This document shows, piece by piece, positions 1 through 11,990 of a stretch of 64,000 bases of DNA; positions within the stretch are counted from its first letter, which is position 1; each line of letters starts with the position of its first letter. Where the stretch lies: contig MU839194.1 in NCBI GenBank assembly GCA_030685235.1, forward strand, positions 82,488 through 146,487, written 5' to 3'. The translations under genes were made by a program, and so were the position numbers. Below the pieces are notes generated by a model, which saw only the letters and a list, made by a program, of their open reading frames with translations, ran no database searches and was not told the origin of the DNA. This stretch comes from Copromyces sp. CBS 386.78. Taxonomy: Eukaryota; Ascomycota; Sordariomycetes; Sordariales; Sordariaceae.

Positions 1-909
1 TTGATTTTCCTCTTTCGTTTCGAAGGTCCAAAATGTCGAGTGTCGTGTGTATGTGCAACGCCGAGTGGTGGTGTTGTTGCGCGGCTCCAGGAGTCTTGGC
101 CTGCTGGCGCTGTGAGTTGTTGTTACTGCCTGAACCAGGGCAGGAACGCAATGTCTGGAAATGTAACGGTAAATACATCCAATGGGAAGCTGAGCAGAAT
201 GTGACGGTGGCCGGCAGGCAGGGCGACGGTAAGAATACCTACAAGGGGTGGTAATGTACCTATATTACGACATTGAGACTCGGGGTTACAAGGTTTTGCT
301 CAACTGCATAGGTACCTTAACGCTGGCATACATGTCTTTTTGCACCTTTAACCCCCGAATACGGTATGTTACAGCAACGATCCTACCCTTACCCCTGTGC
401 CTGCGTGTATAAGCCCCTCGTCCAAGGGGAAGGGAATCAAAAGGTAATCAACCTATCATATCCGGTAAAGATAGGACGATGTTCTGCTTGCAAGACGAAC
501 TCCGGGTTGTTGTGCACACTATAAACCAATGTCAACCTGTGACATTTTAATCCATTTCCGTCTTTCTACACAGAACAACCTTAAGAGGATATAACCAAAA
601 CTTCAGATATCGGCATATACATTGGCCTAGAAGAAGCCGAAAGTCACAAATCGCTTGCACCACTGCGCTATATCCAACGTGAACCCCCTTGCCGTCACCC
701 CGTCGAAAGCGAAAGAAGACAGCTAGAGTTGGCGCTGTCCGTAACAAGGAGCAGAGACATCACAGCGACCAGACATCGCAAATGTAGGTTCGCTTCATAC
801 TCATTCAAAAAGACCATCAATGTGTTTCGTTGTTTTCGTCTACTGACACCGACCTCAGTCTTTCAGTTCCTCCGACCCGATCCCATCCCCATCTGGAACT
901 TTGACTAAA
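1..909. other. Intergenic, no gene supported
   Basis: Only short overlapping open frames (under 75 codons, several without ATG) occur on both strands. No recognisable domain or splice pattern was seen. The last 100 bases, before the SesA-type gene, are presumably its promoter and 5' leader. Confidence 0.5.
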
Positions 910-1629
910 ATGTCTGGCCTCGAGATCCTGGGGGCCATTTCCAGCGTTATAGCGATCCTCGAAGCCGGCGCCCGTGTCATTGGAGCTTGCCAAGACGCCA
1001 ACGGTATACCATCCTCTATGAGGGATGCCCATGCTCGGCTGCCACTGGTCATCGAAACCCTCAGGCTGGTCGACAACGATGTACGCTCCAGTCGTGGATC
1101 AGATACAAACCGCGGTATGGAGAAGGTTCTCAAAGCATGCGAGAAGAAGGCCATCTCTCTGGAAAGGATATTTCGGGCGTGTATACCACCGGGCGCTCCA
1201 AGGTCGTCACTTTGCAGGCGCATCGTTACAGCCATCCGCATGACTCTCCGGGTCGGTAAAACCAGGAAGATTGAATACCTGATGAAGGGCATCCTGGAAG
1301 ATATACAGTTGCTCGCCGACAACCACGCACTCAGCGATTCCACGCGACACCAGATAAGACAATCGACGGAATCCATGATACAAGGGGATTGGCGCCGAGC
1401 TTTGCCCTCTCCCCTTGTCTCCAAGTCAACGGTTGTTGTCCCGTCCACGTATGGCCATGCGCCACAACACCAGCCTTCGGGACACCACAACCATCACCAG
1501 GGGACCGGGACGCAGTACATCCATGTCCACGGCGGCGGAATCCTGAACATTAATAGTGGCCAGAGTCCGTACATTGTCGGGACCATAGCTGGAGGTCGCT
1601 TCCCGTTCCCAACCGCTGCGAATCTTTGA
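910..1629 (+). CDS. SesA / NACHT_N-type protein with glycine-rich prion-like tail
   Basis: Single-exon gene, 239 residues from the ATG at 910; the frame opens slightly earlier but only with TTG. Residues 1 to about 125 (start MSGLEILGAISSVIAILEAG, then RLPLVIETLRL) look like the SesA/NACHT_N domain that sits at the N-terminus of fungal NLR-type receptors or stands alone as an effector beside them. From about residue 185 the protein becomes His/Gly/Asn rich (GHHNHHQGTGTQYIHVHGGG, then ILNINSGQSPYIVGTIAGG). This layout resembles the short amyloid motifs by which NLRs signal to partner effectors. There is no NACHT or NB-ARC ATPase and no repeat domain, so it would be a downstream effector or adaptor rather than a receptor. 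No partner NLR lies within the window. The domain call is by eye; the amyloid assignment is inference. Confidence 0.7.
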   Translation: MSGLEILGAISSVIAILEAGARVIGACQDANGIPSSMRDAHARLPLVIETLRLVDNDVRSSRGSDTNRGMEKVLKACEKKAISLERIFRACIPPGAPRSSLCRRIVTAIRMTLRVGKTRKIEYLMKGILEDIQLLADNHALSDSTRHQIRQSTESMIQGDWRRALPSPLVSKSTVVVPSTYGHAPQHQPSGHHNHHQGTGTQYIHVHGGGILNINSGQSPYIVGTIAGGRFPFPTAANL

Positions 1630-4052
1630 GTGACGACGGGAAGGAGGAATTCCCGTCGTCACATGTGCCTGATAGAAGTTGAATGAGTGGCGGAGGGCAG
1701 GGGCCAATAGCATGAGCGACATTTCCGTTTATCTGGTTTGCGTGGGAGACTGACGTTATGTGTATATGTGTATATGACCTGTATGGACAATGGGAGTTAA
1801 ACCGGAATAGAGTGGTTGGATGATTTCATTGCCATTTTCGCAGCCCCAGAGCCGTGCCACCCGCGAGGAAGATCTGAAGCGTTGACCCTATTCATGTGTC
1901 AGTCGCCATAGAGATGATAAATGCTATACATACCCGATGCGCTTTGGATGAACGGCTTTTCATGGACTCGGCTCCTTTTGTGTTGTTGCCTCAGCCTTCA
2001 TCTTCACTTCGTCGACCTGCCCTAAAGTCGAGACTCGGGCAAATGCGTTGTGGTAAGTCATCTTGATGATGCCCCCGGCCTTTCAAAATTGCCGTGGTCA
2101 GCTCAACTGGCTCTTGTCGAGACTGATGCTCGTATTTCGGCCGACGCAGTCCCCAGGCCGATTTCGCTTTATTCGAATCGCAGTCAAGCGTTGGGATATG
2201 AGTGCTTCCGGCGGTCTTCTCTGGTGCACATGTCCACAACAACGTGGGCGCGAAGACAGCCGTCACATCGCTCTCATGATTTCGAATTGAAAATGGTATG
2301 GAGGCGCCGACACAAATGAAGTATGGCCAATATGCTTGGATTGGAATGAGCTGGAGGTAAAAAACGAAGATGTACAAGGGGAGAATGAGAAGCCTGGAAC
2401 TGATGATGCACACAGACAAAGGTCTTTGAGAGGAGAGGATGCTGAGTCAGCAACTGGACAGCTGGCGCCAGCATCCAATGGGAGCTTGGCAATAGAGGGC
2501 ACGGACCAAGTAAGCTTGAGCTTCCCGTCTTGGGTTGGTCCGAGCGTTTCTTATCTCGAGCTTATCAACCGAACCGTCAAATGACCAACGTCACTTGCTT
2601 GCCTGTGTTGAAGGAAGTGGCAGCCCCAGATGGCTGAGGTGCAGGTGGCTTTTCCGAAAATCATATCACTTTAGAAACACCTGAAGGCACCTGTGTAAGT
2701 GATCGAGGCACACAAATCACAGGTCAGCTTTGGCTCATATCCCTGACTGCCGCCGAATCAGGGGAACAGACGGCGTCAAATATCACCAGTTATCGGTAAC
2801 CACACGAGAAGAACGAACCATGGAAGCAGTTAACCGAGAGATACTAACTAAGGTATGGTGAGCTTATGGACTTGACCATCAGGTCTTGGGTCATTGGAAT
2901 AATAATGCTGGAGGCGACGTTGGCTTCGACTTCTGCGGTTGGGGGAGAATGTTTCCTTCTTCGAACGAATATATGTATAGGAAGCTGTATGTACCTTTAT
3001 AAGCCCCATTCCTGGACATCAACAGCACATACGGCCATAGATAGTGGAAAACTCGGGATCCCGTCCGCTCTCCCATAGATAAGCCACTAATCGCCTGGCT
3101 AGTAGTTGGGTCGGTGACGACCAGCGAATCCCAGGTGCTGTATGTTTTTTTGGATCACGATCTTTTTTTGGTGTTTTGTGTTCTGGCTATCACCTTGACC
3201 TTGGCAGAAACCGTGTAGTATGCTGTGTGAATCGGGCATCACTGGCCTTCTGTTCGCCGGGGACCGTCTCTCGATAAGTACTTCCGGTAGTCTGCAGATG
3301 TCCACCACATTAGGAATCCGGTGCTTGAGCTGTAAAACCGTAGCCAGTATAATCTTGGTAACGAGTCCAGCATTTCGAAAGACGTTAAAAACGAAGATAT
3401 AGAAGGGAGTCTTTTTGGTGGAGGAGTTGCTGATTGAGGTCGGGAACAAAGGGCACGGACCAAGTAGAGGTAGGCCAATCCCGCCGCTGAATGTCGGGTG
3501 GTATACGGGAGGGACCTACGGTGAAATATCTCCGGGCTGGGAGAGACCCGACAGGGCCGACACGGCCGGTTGTCAACATGTTGCAGCAGAGTGCAACCGT
3601 CAAGTTGGACCCTGTACCTGACATATGTAAATTACAGTACAGTACAGTACAATGCCCGCTCACTGGAAATTCTACAGTTCCTACACTCCATTTGGGCTTT
3701 CCCGATCGGGTGTGTAAGTGATAAGGTAACGACCGCAGCTTAGCTCTTCTCCCATCGAACCAGCAAAAAGCTTCAGACAGTTGTAGATTCGGCCGGGCCA
3801 TCAACAGTATTTGGCTTGCCCGTAATAGGCTCCTGTATTACCGAGGAAAAAAACACTTGGATAAATGAAAACCCATCTTGATGTTTTTCATAACGCTATG
3901 GCTTTGGTGACGTAGCCCGAGCGCGGTTAACACATCCACTTCGGTATTTTGAGTGCATTTTTACCACCCTACTGAAGCCATCACCATATCTTCATGAGCC
4001 GATCTGGTTCCGTTGCTGCAATCCATCCCATGGGCCGGAAAACTGTCGGAGG
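1630..4052. other. Gene-poor region with weak internal duplication
   Basis: No coding region can be supported; the longest open frames (about 140 codons) lack domains and splice logic. Three short words recur in the same order about 1 kb apart: an AAAACGAAGAT word (2,360 and 3,388), GGGCACGGACCAAGTA (2,497-2,512 and 3,451-3,466) and TGTGTAAGTGAT (about 2,693 and 3,711). A tiny ACAGT microsatellite lies at 3,634-3,650. Confidence 0.45.
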
Positions 4053-4416
4053 TCAGGACATAACTGAGAAGCAGTGCGAGGGACCGAAAAGCATAAAGAA
4101 GGATCTACAGAGGACAACCGTGGGATTGAGAATAAAGCATTGCGGAATACCGATGAAGGTACCAGAAGCGTTATTCACGTTCTGGGTCCCAGGACCAGTG
4201 ATAATTTTCTGAATATCAGTTCCGCTGTTGGCACAGGTTAGAGACGTAGGTCTTGATCGAGCCATCGCATAGGAAACACCTGCGGTACACCTCCAGATGT
4301 TCGTTGAAGTCTGGGAAAATAGTGGGAGGGGTAGAGGAGGAACCAAGGTGAGGAGACAGCTTATATGTTTCGATGTTGGTTACACATACCATGAACCTCA
4401 AGGGCATATGACCCAA
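4053..4416 (-). pseudogene. Possible relic of an amyloid-motif (sigma-like) effector
   Basis: A good acceptor (branch CTAAC, acceptor CAACAG) opens a candidate last exon at 4,224 running to a stop at 4,053. It begins SGTDIQKIITGPGTQNVNNA and continues SGTFIGI. The spacing of GTQ-N-N and SG-F elements is like fungal NLR-associated sigma-type amyloid motifs and echoes the tail of the SesA-type protein at 910-1629. A donor (CGCAG/gtgttt) closes an upstream open stretch ending HLEVYR. No intact N-terminal effector domain could be assembled from the upstream minus-strand frames (to about 5,110), so I treat it as a fragment or decayed gene. It could also be chance. Confidence 0.3.
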
Positions 4417-6560
4417 GTGGCATGCGGCCTGAGCTTGGTCACAGTCCTGCTGTCGGTGTATTCCAGAGATGTCAAGGGGGTAGCCTTGCCAAGAGACTGG
4501 ACCCAGGCCTCAAGCCTGGACCATTCTGTGGCAGACGTTCGGTTACTGCACCAAAAGAGACTTGAGAAGTGGTGAGCCCGTCCATCTCCTGGAAGAAGGT
4601 ATGCACTGAACTGACCGCTGGGCACTGCTATAAAGTGTTGTAGGTGCTTCATCCGGAGCATCACTTCGCCCTGATGCGATGTCGGGATGAGTAACAGGGC
4701 GATAATGGCGGAAAAACTTGGCAACGCAGAGGCTGAGATCGATAATGAGGCTTGGAACTGTGTAGGCGTTCCAAAGATATGTACCTTATGACCTCGAGGA
4801 TCGGTGAGCATCTGGTCTTTGGTTATTATGGTTGTTCCCATAAGACTCGGTTGAAGAGATTCGGCCGCGCGCCAAAAGAGTATGGGGAGGTCATCCAGCG
4901 ACGACACGAAGCAACAGTCACACGTCAGACTGAGGCCTGGCAGGGAGATGGCCTCGAGTGTCTCCAATGCTCGGCGCCAGGCAGAAGCTCCAGGAATACA
5001 GGGGTTCTGCCATACTCCGTACTGTGGACTCAAACAAGAAGTGGAAAGGAGAAAGAAAAGCATATAAGGTGAGAAAGGGGGGGCGGCGGCGGGAAGAGGG
5101 CAATACAGCATGAGGAGTGCTTGTGCTTTAAAGCAACGAAGGGTTGCAACCGCTTGGCCAACTACCTCTACCCATTGCGTAGCCGGATGGCTGACGAAGT
5201 GAACTCAGCGCCGTACGTTTCGACTTCCGCTCGTTCTGTCGTGGAGCCATGACAGTCTTTCGCCCGGTTCGCCCGGGCGTCAAAATTGTAGCTTCGACAC
5301 GTAGCCAAACCCGTCAACGTTCGATCGATGCCCTGCTCTCAGGCAGTAAGTGTTTTCTCTATGGCCTCTTGTGTTCGGAGGCTCGCCATGATGCTAGAGA
5401 CAGAGCGATGGAGAGGCCAGAGGCCATGAGCAAGGCCTCAAGCAGGCTGCGTGCGGGTGTGTGCCATTCCACCCCAAGTGGCTGAAACATCGAGTGTTAG
5501 CTCCGCCCCCTCACAATTTTGTGAATAGCATTGGAGAGAAGAGGCCACCACCGAACACCGGTAAAGATCAACACCCACACCGAAAACTCGATGCAGTATT
5601 TCCCCTCTGGGGGGATTGGTGAATTAGTAACCACGGATGCCACCGAGAAGGCCATGTTTGTTCGCCTCGTAATCGAGCAGGCTCTAGGCAACGGTGCCAA
5701 CACGAAATTCATAGATTCCGTATTGGGGCAACTAGCCTGTCGCTGAAGGAGAGTGGTTGGAGGCACGGCGCAAGCTGCTGAAATCCAGGGTGTCGCGGAG
5801 CACTTCGGTCAATCAGAAAAGCAGATACAGGGACGATCAAGAACGTAGTTGAGAAGCAGTCTTGATTTGGACGCTGACAGAAGCATAGGAGGAGCTGGCG
5901 GTAGCTATCACACCAGAATGTGGCCCGTGACTCAGGGTGAGACTCCATCTCCCGACTGATTTCGCGTTTGTTTTCCAGCCTCGCTGAGTTCAATGTATAC
6001 CTAGCTGATTTTTGTATGCAGGTCGGATCGGGGTGAAAGGGAAGGTCGACAGGGACTGCCTGCGAAATCAGGTTCTGGTTCGCCTTCAGTCAGCTCAAAG
6101 CAAGGGAAAAAAAATATACTTTGTGGACGGTACTGACCTCCTTCTGTCGGCAACAAGGCTATGTCCTCGTATTCTACTTTGACTTGTCGGATTGACTGCA
6201 TAGGATCAGTAACATCGACGTCTTCCCGTAGTGTTCTGTGGTGTCCCTGGTAGACGGAAGCCTCTGCACTGGCAAGGATCGACATAAACAGTGCGTCCGG
6301 ACGTTGATGTATCGCGTCAATGGCCCATCAAGGTCGTAGAAGAATCGCCCCAAACGTCATCCTATCAAGGCGACGGATACCTTCCTTCAGAACCCATACT
6401 TTCAGGAGTCCGAGGAGTATTGATTATGTGGAGCATTGCGCTTACAGGAACGGGAAGGCCTTTGTGTGTCCCGGCTCTCAGTGGATCGGGCGAAGGCATC
6501 GCGCCGTCCTGACGGATGAACATTGACGGGAAGCGAAGTTCGAGCTGTCGAACGTGGATG
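4417..6560. other. Gene-poor region, possible unresolved small spliced gene
   Basis: Minus-strand frames at 4,398-5,111 (237 codons) and 6,001-6,285 (94 codons) are the longest, but neither shows a domain. The 6,285 frame starts with an ATG and has a plausible intron (GGAG/gtcagt to ttcgcag) yet then meets a stop after about 20 codons. Another minus-strand stretch ending at 5,497 has a hydrophobic patch (EFSVWVLIFTGVRWWPLL). These may be exons of one gene that I could not join convincingly. Confidence 0.35.
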
Positions 6561-8371
6561 TTAGAAGCATTCACACGGTACATGTGGAAGGAAATGACCT
6601 ACGTCGTTAACGATGTTGGCATATTTTAGCCCAACATGATCCGCAATGAACCGAAGCCGAGCCTTAACCCAAGAGCGCTGCTCCTCGGTCGCCATATCAT
6701 GGTTCTTGACACAAGTCAAGGACCAAATTAGGAACCAAGCTGGAAGAGCCTTGATTGAATCCTCATCGCCGCAAGCAAAGCCGGAGCGATCAGCATCCTT
6801 GTCGAACAGGCCCTCATGCTTAATATGCCACCCCAGATGGTAGGGGACCGAGGCTATGACATCGGCAATGGTGCCTTCGCAGATGGCTTTCGACGTGGCA
6901 TACTCAGCAGTTGTCCGATAGTCGGCGGGCGTGCTGAGCCATGCTGCGATGCGGATGTTGATGGAGGCTAGTATAAGGCGTACAGTCCGCGCAGTGTTCC
7001 ATATGCTGGCGGTCACAAAGTCGGGATACATGTCGACACGGCCAGGGAACACTTCGAGCTCGGAGTACTCACGCCCTGGTGATAGGCCCACTTCCTCGCC
7101 AGATAGCCAACATAGCGTTTTGAAACGCAGATTCGGTGGCAGAGCAAGAAGCCAAGAAGCAATCTCTTCATCCAACAAACGCACTCGGCGGGCCATCTGT
7201 TGCATCAGTTCGATATTTCTGGCGGTTCGTGTTATGCCAGTCAACAAAGCAGAAGCCTCGGCTCGCAATTCACTGGCTTGGAGGGCGAAGCGATGCATGG
7301 CGCTAGGCAAGAGATGGCCATCGCCGATGCCGTCCATCCACCAGTCAGCCCCTAATGGTGGCGGCGTACCAGACGTTAGTGCGCGGGCAATCTGTGAATG
7401 CCGTCAATATATGGTCATTTCGGGACGGAATCGAAAGTCGTACCACTGAATGCCTCACTGCTTGGAACAAAAGCGTTCCAGTCTTGGTGCTGCGCATTTG
7501 TTCTCGGCCTCGCAGCTTGACGATCTGGATTGCCCCATCAATGTGTGAACGCCATGCTAGCATGCGTGAATCCTTGATCGCCGTGATGCTCTGTTAAATC
7601 AACCGTCAGCAATGGGCCACACAGATCGAGAAACTCCCAGGTGACAGACCTCGTACAAACCCAGTAGAAGCACTGTAGCAAGCGTAGCATCGGAATTGCT
7701 AGTGAGGGGGTTCCCCAGGGCAGCATGAGTCTTTGCCAGGGCCAGTGTGTGTTCCCGAAGAGAGACATTGGCGAGGTTGAGATTGTTCGCTTTCTCTCTG
7801 TTACCAAGGGCGGCTATAGCACAAGCATTGAGGGCGCTTCGGAGCGCGCCATCTTGGGGTTCGGCGTCGATCAAGGGCACAAGGTAGTCCATGAAGCCAT
7901 GGGGCATCTGGCCCAGCGGCACGTAAAGAAAGTTCGAGGCAAAATAGTAGGCGGCGCGTTGAGCGAGCGGGACTGTGAGTGTCGGGGCAGGGCCGGGTGT
8001 TTGTTGCCGCGCAGGAGACGGACGAGGACTCAGCAGCTGTGACGGTGGTGGTTCTTTCGGCGGCGTGGAGGTGGTCGTCACCGCGGTCGAGGTTGAAGGG
8101 GTAGAGCGAGACTGGTTGAGAGCTTTGTTCATTCGGCGGACAGTAGACTTGGTCTGGTCACGGTGGACGATCTCGAACTCGTTTCGGTAGCCGGCGCATT
8201 CGCGCCTCGACTTTGCGCATTGGTTGCATGTTGGTTTACCTTCATCGCACTGCGAAGGGGGAAAGGTCAGTCCTCGGAGCAAGAGAAAGAGGGTGGAAGA
8301 GGACGGCGTACCTTGATACGGCGAGCGCGACATGTTCGACAGCCCCGCGAGGGCTTTCCGCCGTAGACCAT
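6561..8371 (-). CDS. Zn2Cys6 transcription factor with fungal-specific regulatory domain
   Basis: Four exons on the minus strand: 8371-8312, 8249-7650, 7590-7444, 7391-6561, all joined in phase 0 (introns 62, 59 and 52 bp), giving 545 residues. Exon 1 starts MVYGGKPSRGCRTCRARRIK; the intron splits the zinc cluster, whose six cysteines (C11, C14, C21, C28, C31, C38) have the spacing C-X2-C-X6-C-X6-C-X2-C-X6-C. A Ser/Thr/Pro-rich linker (about residues 55-110) follows. The rest is the helical middle-homology region of the DUF3468 type (TLATVLLLGLYE, then HIDGAIQIVKLRG), ending near HFLPHVPCECF. It is a nuclear sequence-specific regulator; the target genes are unknown and no metabolic cluster lies beside it. 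The second donor (gtctgt) is weak but keeps the frame and leads straight into the conserved IKDSRMLAWRSHIDGA stretch. Confidence 0.85.
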
Positions 8372-9859
8372 CTCGAATCGACATAAAAGGCAACTAGGAG
8401 ATGGAGGACAAAGGAGCTGATGTTAAATGAAAGGTTGACTTGTCGTCGTAGCATGTGGTTGGTTGTGGAAAGGAATTGCCAGGGAAATGCCGGCCTGGGG
8501 GTCGTGTCTAAACCCAGATGTCTGATTTAGTGTCTCGATGTGACGCTTTACTGGGATTAAGGTCGACGACCTGGTGGCCAAGCTGCGGGCCACTGCAGGC
8601 TCCTTCAAACAACGGTCGATAAAAGCAGCCGGACCCAAATTATGGTGGATGATGGACTGTTGACATTCCGTCGGAGACTCGCGTTCGGCGAGAAGACACG
8701 AGGCTTCAAATGTACCGGATCCGCTGGGGGTGTGTTCTCGATGGCTTCAATTGGGCTGGTCCTTCGCTTGGCTCACCGCCCCCCCGTCTTTCATCGCGAA
8801 ACGGCCGAAAAGACATGGCTGTTTCTGGTGTTCTAGGGCTGCCGAGGTAAGCTCTTCAGGGGATGTCTCAGCGCCAACGTTGCTTCCACCGATCGTGAGG
8901 CGTGTGTCCAGTGCTCGGCGTCGTCCGCAGCGTCACATCGGGTGCGGGGCTTGACGGATAGGATGTGGGCGGGAAGCCGAAACATCCAGTTTGGCCTGGA
9001 ATTCGCGATGACAAACAATTGAATAATTCACTGCGAGAGAATGTAATACGAATCTGGAGAAAGATCGAGTGCAGATTTTAAGTTAGATGCATTAGTTGGA
9101 AGAAAATACAAGTAGGAGACGGGAAATAAGCGAAACTAAAGTGGAACTCCCCGCGAAGCATGATGTGCGGCTGGTGGGCGACGACTTGCCTCAACTTAAC
9201 TTGTTGTCAAAATGGAACTCATGTTTGCAAGTCTGGGAAGGCACAATCGGCATGCTGTTTCACTTGGAGCGATCAAACGAAGCCGGAGAGTCGCCGGAGC
9301 ACATAGTGCTCGGAACCCGGGCTCTGAAAGCTTGCATTTAGTGTACACCCGCTACAGCGGTCCGTTCCCCGACCCCACCCCCCTAATCGGGCAGTTCCTC
9401 TTAAAGTGGAGATTCCGCTCGGATCGATCCCGGCCTGCCGAATGCCGATCGGTCTCTCGGTATCACTTCCGGACTTCCGGGATCTGGAGCCGGACCCATT
9501 CGACGACGACATTCCATCCTTACTACCCAGATCACTCAGTGAGAAATCGGATCCATCGCAGTCGCAAAATTCATGCAAAGAAGTTGTTTGGTTTTAATTA
9601 CTTGACACTAACGGGCGCAATCCAACATCCTAGCGCTGGAAATAGAGGTATCAAGCTCTGCTGCTGATTGCCACGCAGTGTTCTGGAGCCGAGAGGCTCT
9701 TATGGCCTAATTCGAATCTCCTGCTGGATATCATCTTCCTTCTCTGTGCTCGGGTTTAGACTGCTCGTTTTCGAGAATGATACCCAGAGGTATCGCGTCG
9801 GCTCTGGCTCCAGCTTCCTCTTTACCCGTATCGATACCATCTTCAGGGGATTGATCTTC
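8372..9859. other. Intergenic
   Basis: This stretch separates the Zn2Cys6 gene start from the 3' end of the Mediator-like gene. Small frames at 8,642-8,954, 9,096-9,667 and 9,273-9,578 lack recognisable domains. I see no RNA gene. Confidence 0.45.
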
Positions 9860-10690
9860 CTACTCATCATCTCCAGTATACCTCGTATCAAGCGCCCTGC
9901 GGTCAAACACCATAAACTTATAGACGCCCTCCAGCTGCTGCTCCACCGTGCCCAACCTTGCATGCGCCTCCGCCATTCTCTCGGCCATCTTATCCACCGG
10001 AGTGGCATCTACCACGGCGCGCACATACAGCATCCAGTACGGGGACACGGGTTCAATCTTGCTCAAGTCGGGCACCATCCAGTTCGGCTGATCGGGAGCC
10101 TGGACAAGAGGCGAGGGTTGGGGGTTCAGGTTGTACTGCCTCCACAGAACGAACTCGAGGTTGTTGTTGTGCCACCAGTGGTACGTCTCTTCAATGTGTT
10201 CGCTGTACACCGAGAAGCCGGAATCGGCCAGGTGCTGCTCCAGCAAGGGACCGGGCTCGCGGATGTCGACTTGTTTGCGCTGCATGACCGTCTGGGGGAC
10301 TCTGGGGTTGGGAGGGTCGGGGAAGTCATTGAAGCGCAGAATCCTCTCGCCGTTTTGGGTCTGCTCCGACATGGGCACCGGTTGGCCAGCAGCCTTGGCG
10401 GCCTCGACTTCCTGAGTTATGTCGACACGCTCAGTCAGCAAGTATTGCTGCCGGGACAGTGTCGAGTGCAGGTCCTGCCATTGCGGTAGTGTCTCAGGCT
10501 TGGGGTTGGAGGACTGTAGGGACTTGATGATGGGAATGCCCCGGATGGATAGATCGAGGCGGCGTACATGCCGGAAACGGGTGAAACGGTGGGCGACGTC
10601 GCGCGTCTCGGTGATGCCGTGGAGGATCGAGCGGGCTTTGTCGATGTCGGCCGCGGGCACGACGGTGATGAGGAAGGCCTCGACGGGCAT
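9860..10690 (-). CDS. med18: Mediator subunit 18-like protein
   Basis: Uninterrupted 276-residue frame from the ATG at 10,690; an in-frame TAA lies 9-7 bases upstream, which fixes the start. Mediator subunit 18 (Srb5) belongs to the Mediator head, bridging activators and RNA polymerase II in the nucleus. The N-terminal half (MPVEAFLITVVPAADIDKAR, then FRHVRRLDLSIRGIP), the central ERILRFNDFPDPPNPR, and the block HWWHNNNLEFVLWRQYNL followed by PYWMLYVRAVVDATPVDKMA fit the beta-barrel fold and C-terminal helices of fungal Med18. Length also fits. The call is by pattern memory, not a search. A large overlapping plus-strand frame (9,668-10,489) is its antisense shadow. Confidence 0.7.
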   Translation of the reverse strand: MPVEAFLITVVPAADIDKARSILHGITETRDVAHRFTRFRHVRRLDLSIRGIPIIKSLQSSNPKPETLPQWQDLHSTLSRQQYLLTERVDITQEVEAAKAAGQPVPMSEQTQNGERILRFNDFPDPPNPRVPQTVMQRKQVDIREPGPLLEQHLADSGFSVYSEHIEETYHWWHNNNLEFVLWRQYNLNPQPSPLVQAPDQPNWMVPDLSKIEPVSPYWMLYVRAVVDATPVDKMAERMAEAHARLGTVEQQLEGVYKFMVFDRRALDTRYTGDDE

Positions 10691-11990
10691 TTTGAATTAA
10701 GACCAAAGGAAGGCTTCCGATTGGTAGGAGACTTGTGCAAGGGTCCCTGACAGAGAAAATGCAGCTTGGAGCGGGAAGAGGGAGTGTTGGCGGGAACGGG
10801 AGCTTGGGCCTGGATGCCGTCAATGTCCACTGCCGGTGGGGAGAGACGAACGGGCCCGGCGTAAGTACCCACAATGGCGATCCCGTGGGGGTGTTTATTG
10901 GGGCTTCTGTTGATGTTGTTGTTACCGGTACCTCAGTGCTGGGTGTAAAAAGAGAAACAGGAAGACGGGGATGTGGGCGTGAGAGGATGAATATATAAGA
11001 TGCTGGCGAATACCTATGCCGAAAGAACGATGGTAGAAGACCTCGTAAAGGCGTGGCCTTGATCCGAAGAATGATGCTGGAACGATTTCTGAAGTTGTTG
11101 TGTTTTGAAGTGCTTGGAAGAGAAGAAAAGGAAGCGACGGCAAAGGCTGGTGCTTAAGCCAAAGCTTCGAGGTCCTAAAATACTAGGATGGCCAATCGGA
11201 TGACTCAAATCAGGTCGAAGTGGGGCCATGGATGACCAAAGGTAAGCTGCAGGGTACATAAGGTAGGTATTGCTTGCAGTGCCTGCCGGCGTAAAATGGA
11301 TGGATGCCCACTGAGTGAACTTGCCAAACGGAATTACTGGTGACAAACCTTCACTTCACTTCACTTCGTTCTTGCCTTCAACAACAACATCCAAGGTTGA
11401 CCAACGAATGCCCGTTGATCTCTACTTCAATTTCCACCAGAAACCAAGGTACCCTATGATATCTTTGCCTTCTCTCCCATCATGTCTTTTCTTCTGCGTT
11501 ACCAAAACCGACATTCAGCTCATTTCATAAGCTTTTCTTCCAACGCCTTCCCAACCCGACGTAATTGTCCAAAGACAGGACTTTCCCCTTGACCTTGGAA
11601 AAGACTTGATATGGGAATCACTCCTGGACCCCAAGTTTCATGAAAGCACCCCGGAGCTGAGAGTTGAGCTTGGCGATGCCCAGGTTTTGTGCGGCACGGA
11701 AACCATTAACGAGGCGAAGCTGCCTTGCGCGACGAGACCCAAGATATTAGCCGTTGGAAGAGCTCCTCCTGTACTACGTCTCCTCTCCATCTGGCTGGTT
11801 CAGTCATGGACATTCGTATTCAGCGGCGGCACGGCTCATTGGGGTCTATCATACATGGACCGAATATCATGTGTTCTAGTCATTCGCTCTCCAAGTGTCA
11901 AGTTCGTTCTCCTTGTGTTCTGCCTCGCTCTCTTCTCATCCAAACCTCCATTCTCTTTTTCTTTCCTACTCTTCTTCAAATACAATCCAG
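10691..11990. other. Intergenic and unresolved 5' part of the PAN-like gene
   Basis: Includes the upstream region of the Mediator-like gene and, from about 11,560, open plus-strand frames that probably contain the unresolved first exon(s) of the PAN-like gene. The 40 bases before 11,991 are pyrimidine-rich and end in ATCCAG, a good 3' splice site. Confidence 0.4.

Noticed and set aside
4398..5111. 237-codon minus-strand open frame
   Set aside because: Long but with no domain, unusual composition and competing plus-strand frames; not supported as a gene.
6001..6285. Spliced small gene starting with MSILASAEAS
   Set aside because: The first intron is plausible but the second exon reaches a stop after about 20 codons, and no continuation could be joined with confidence.
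9668..10489. 273-codon plus-strand open frame
   Set aside because: It lies entirely antisense to the Mediator-like gene, starts without ATG and mirrors its codon pattern; no domain.
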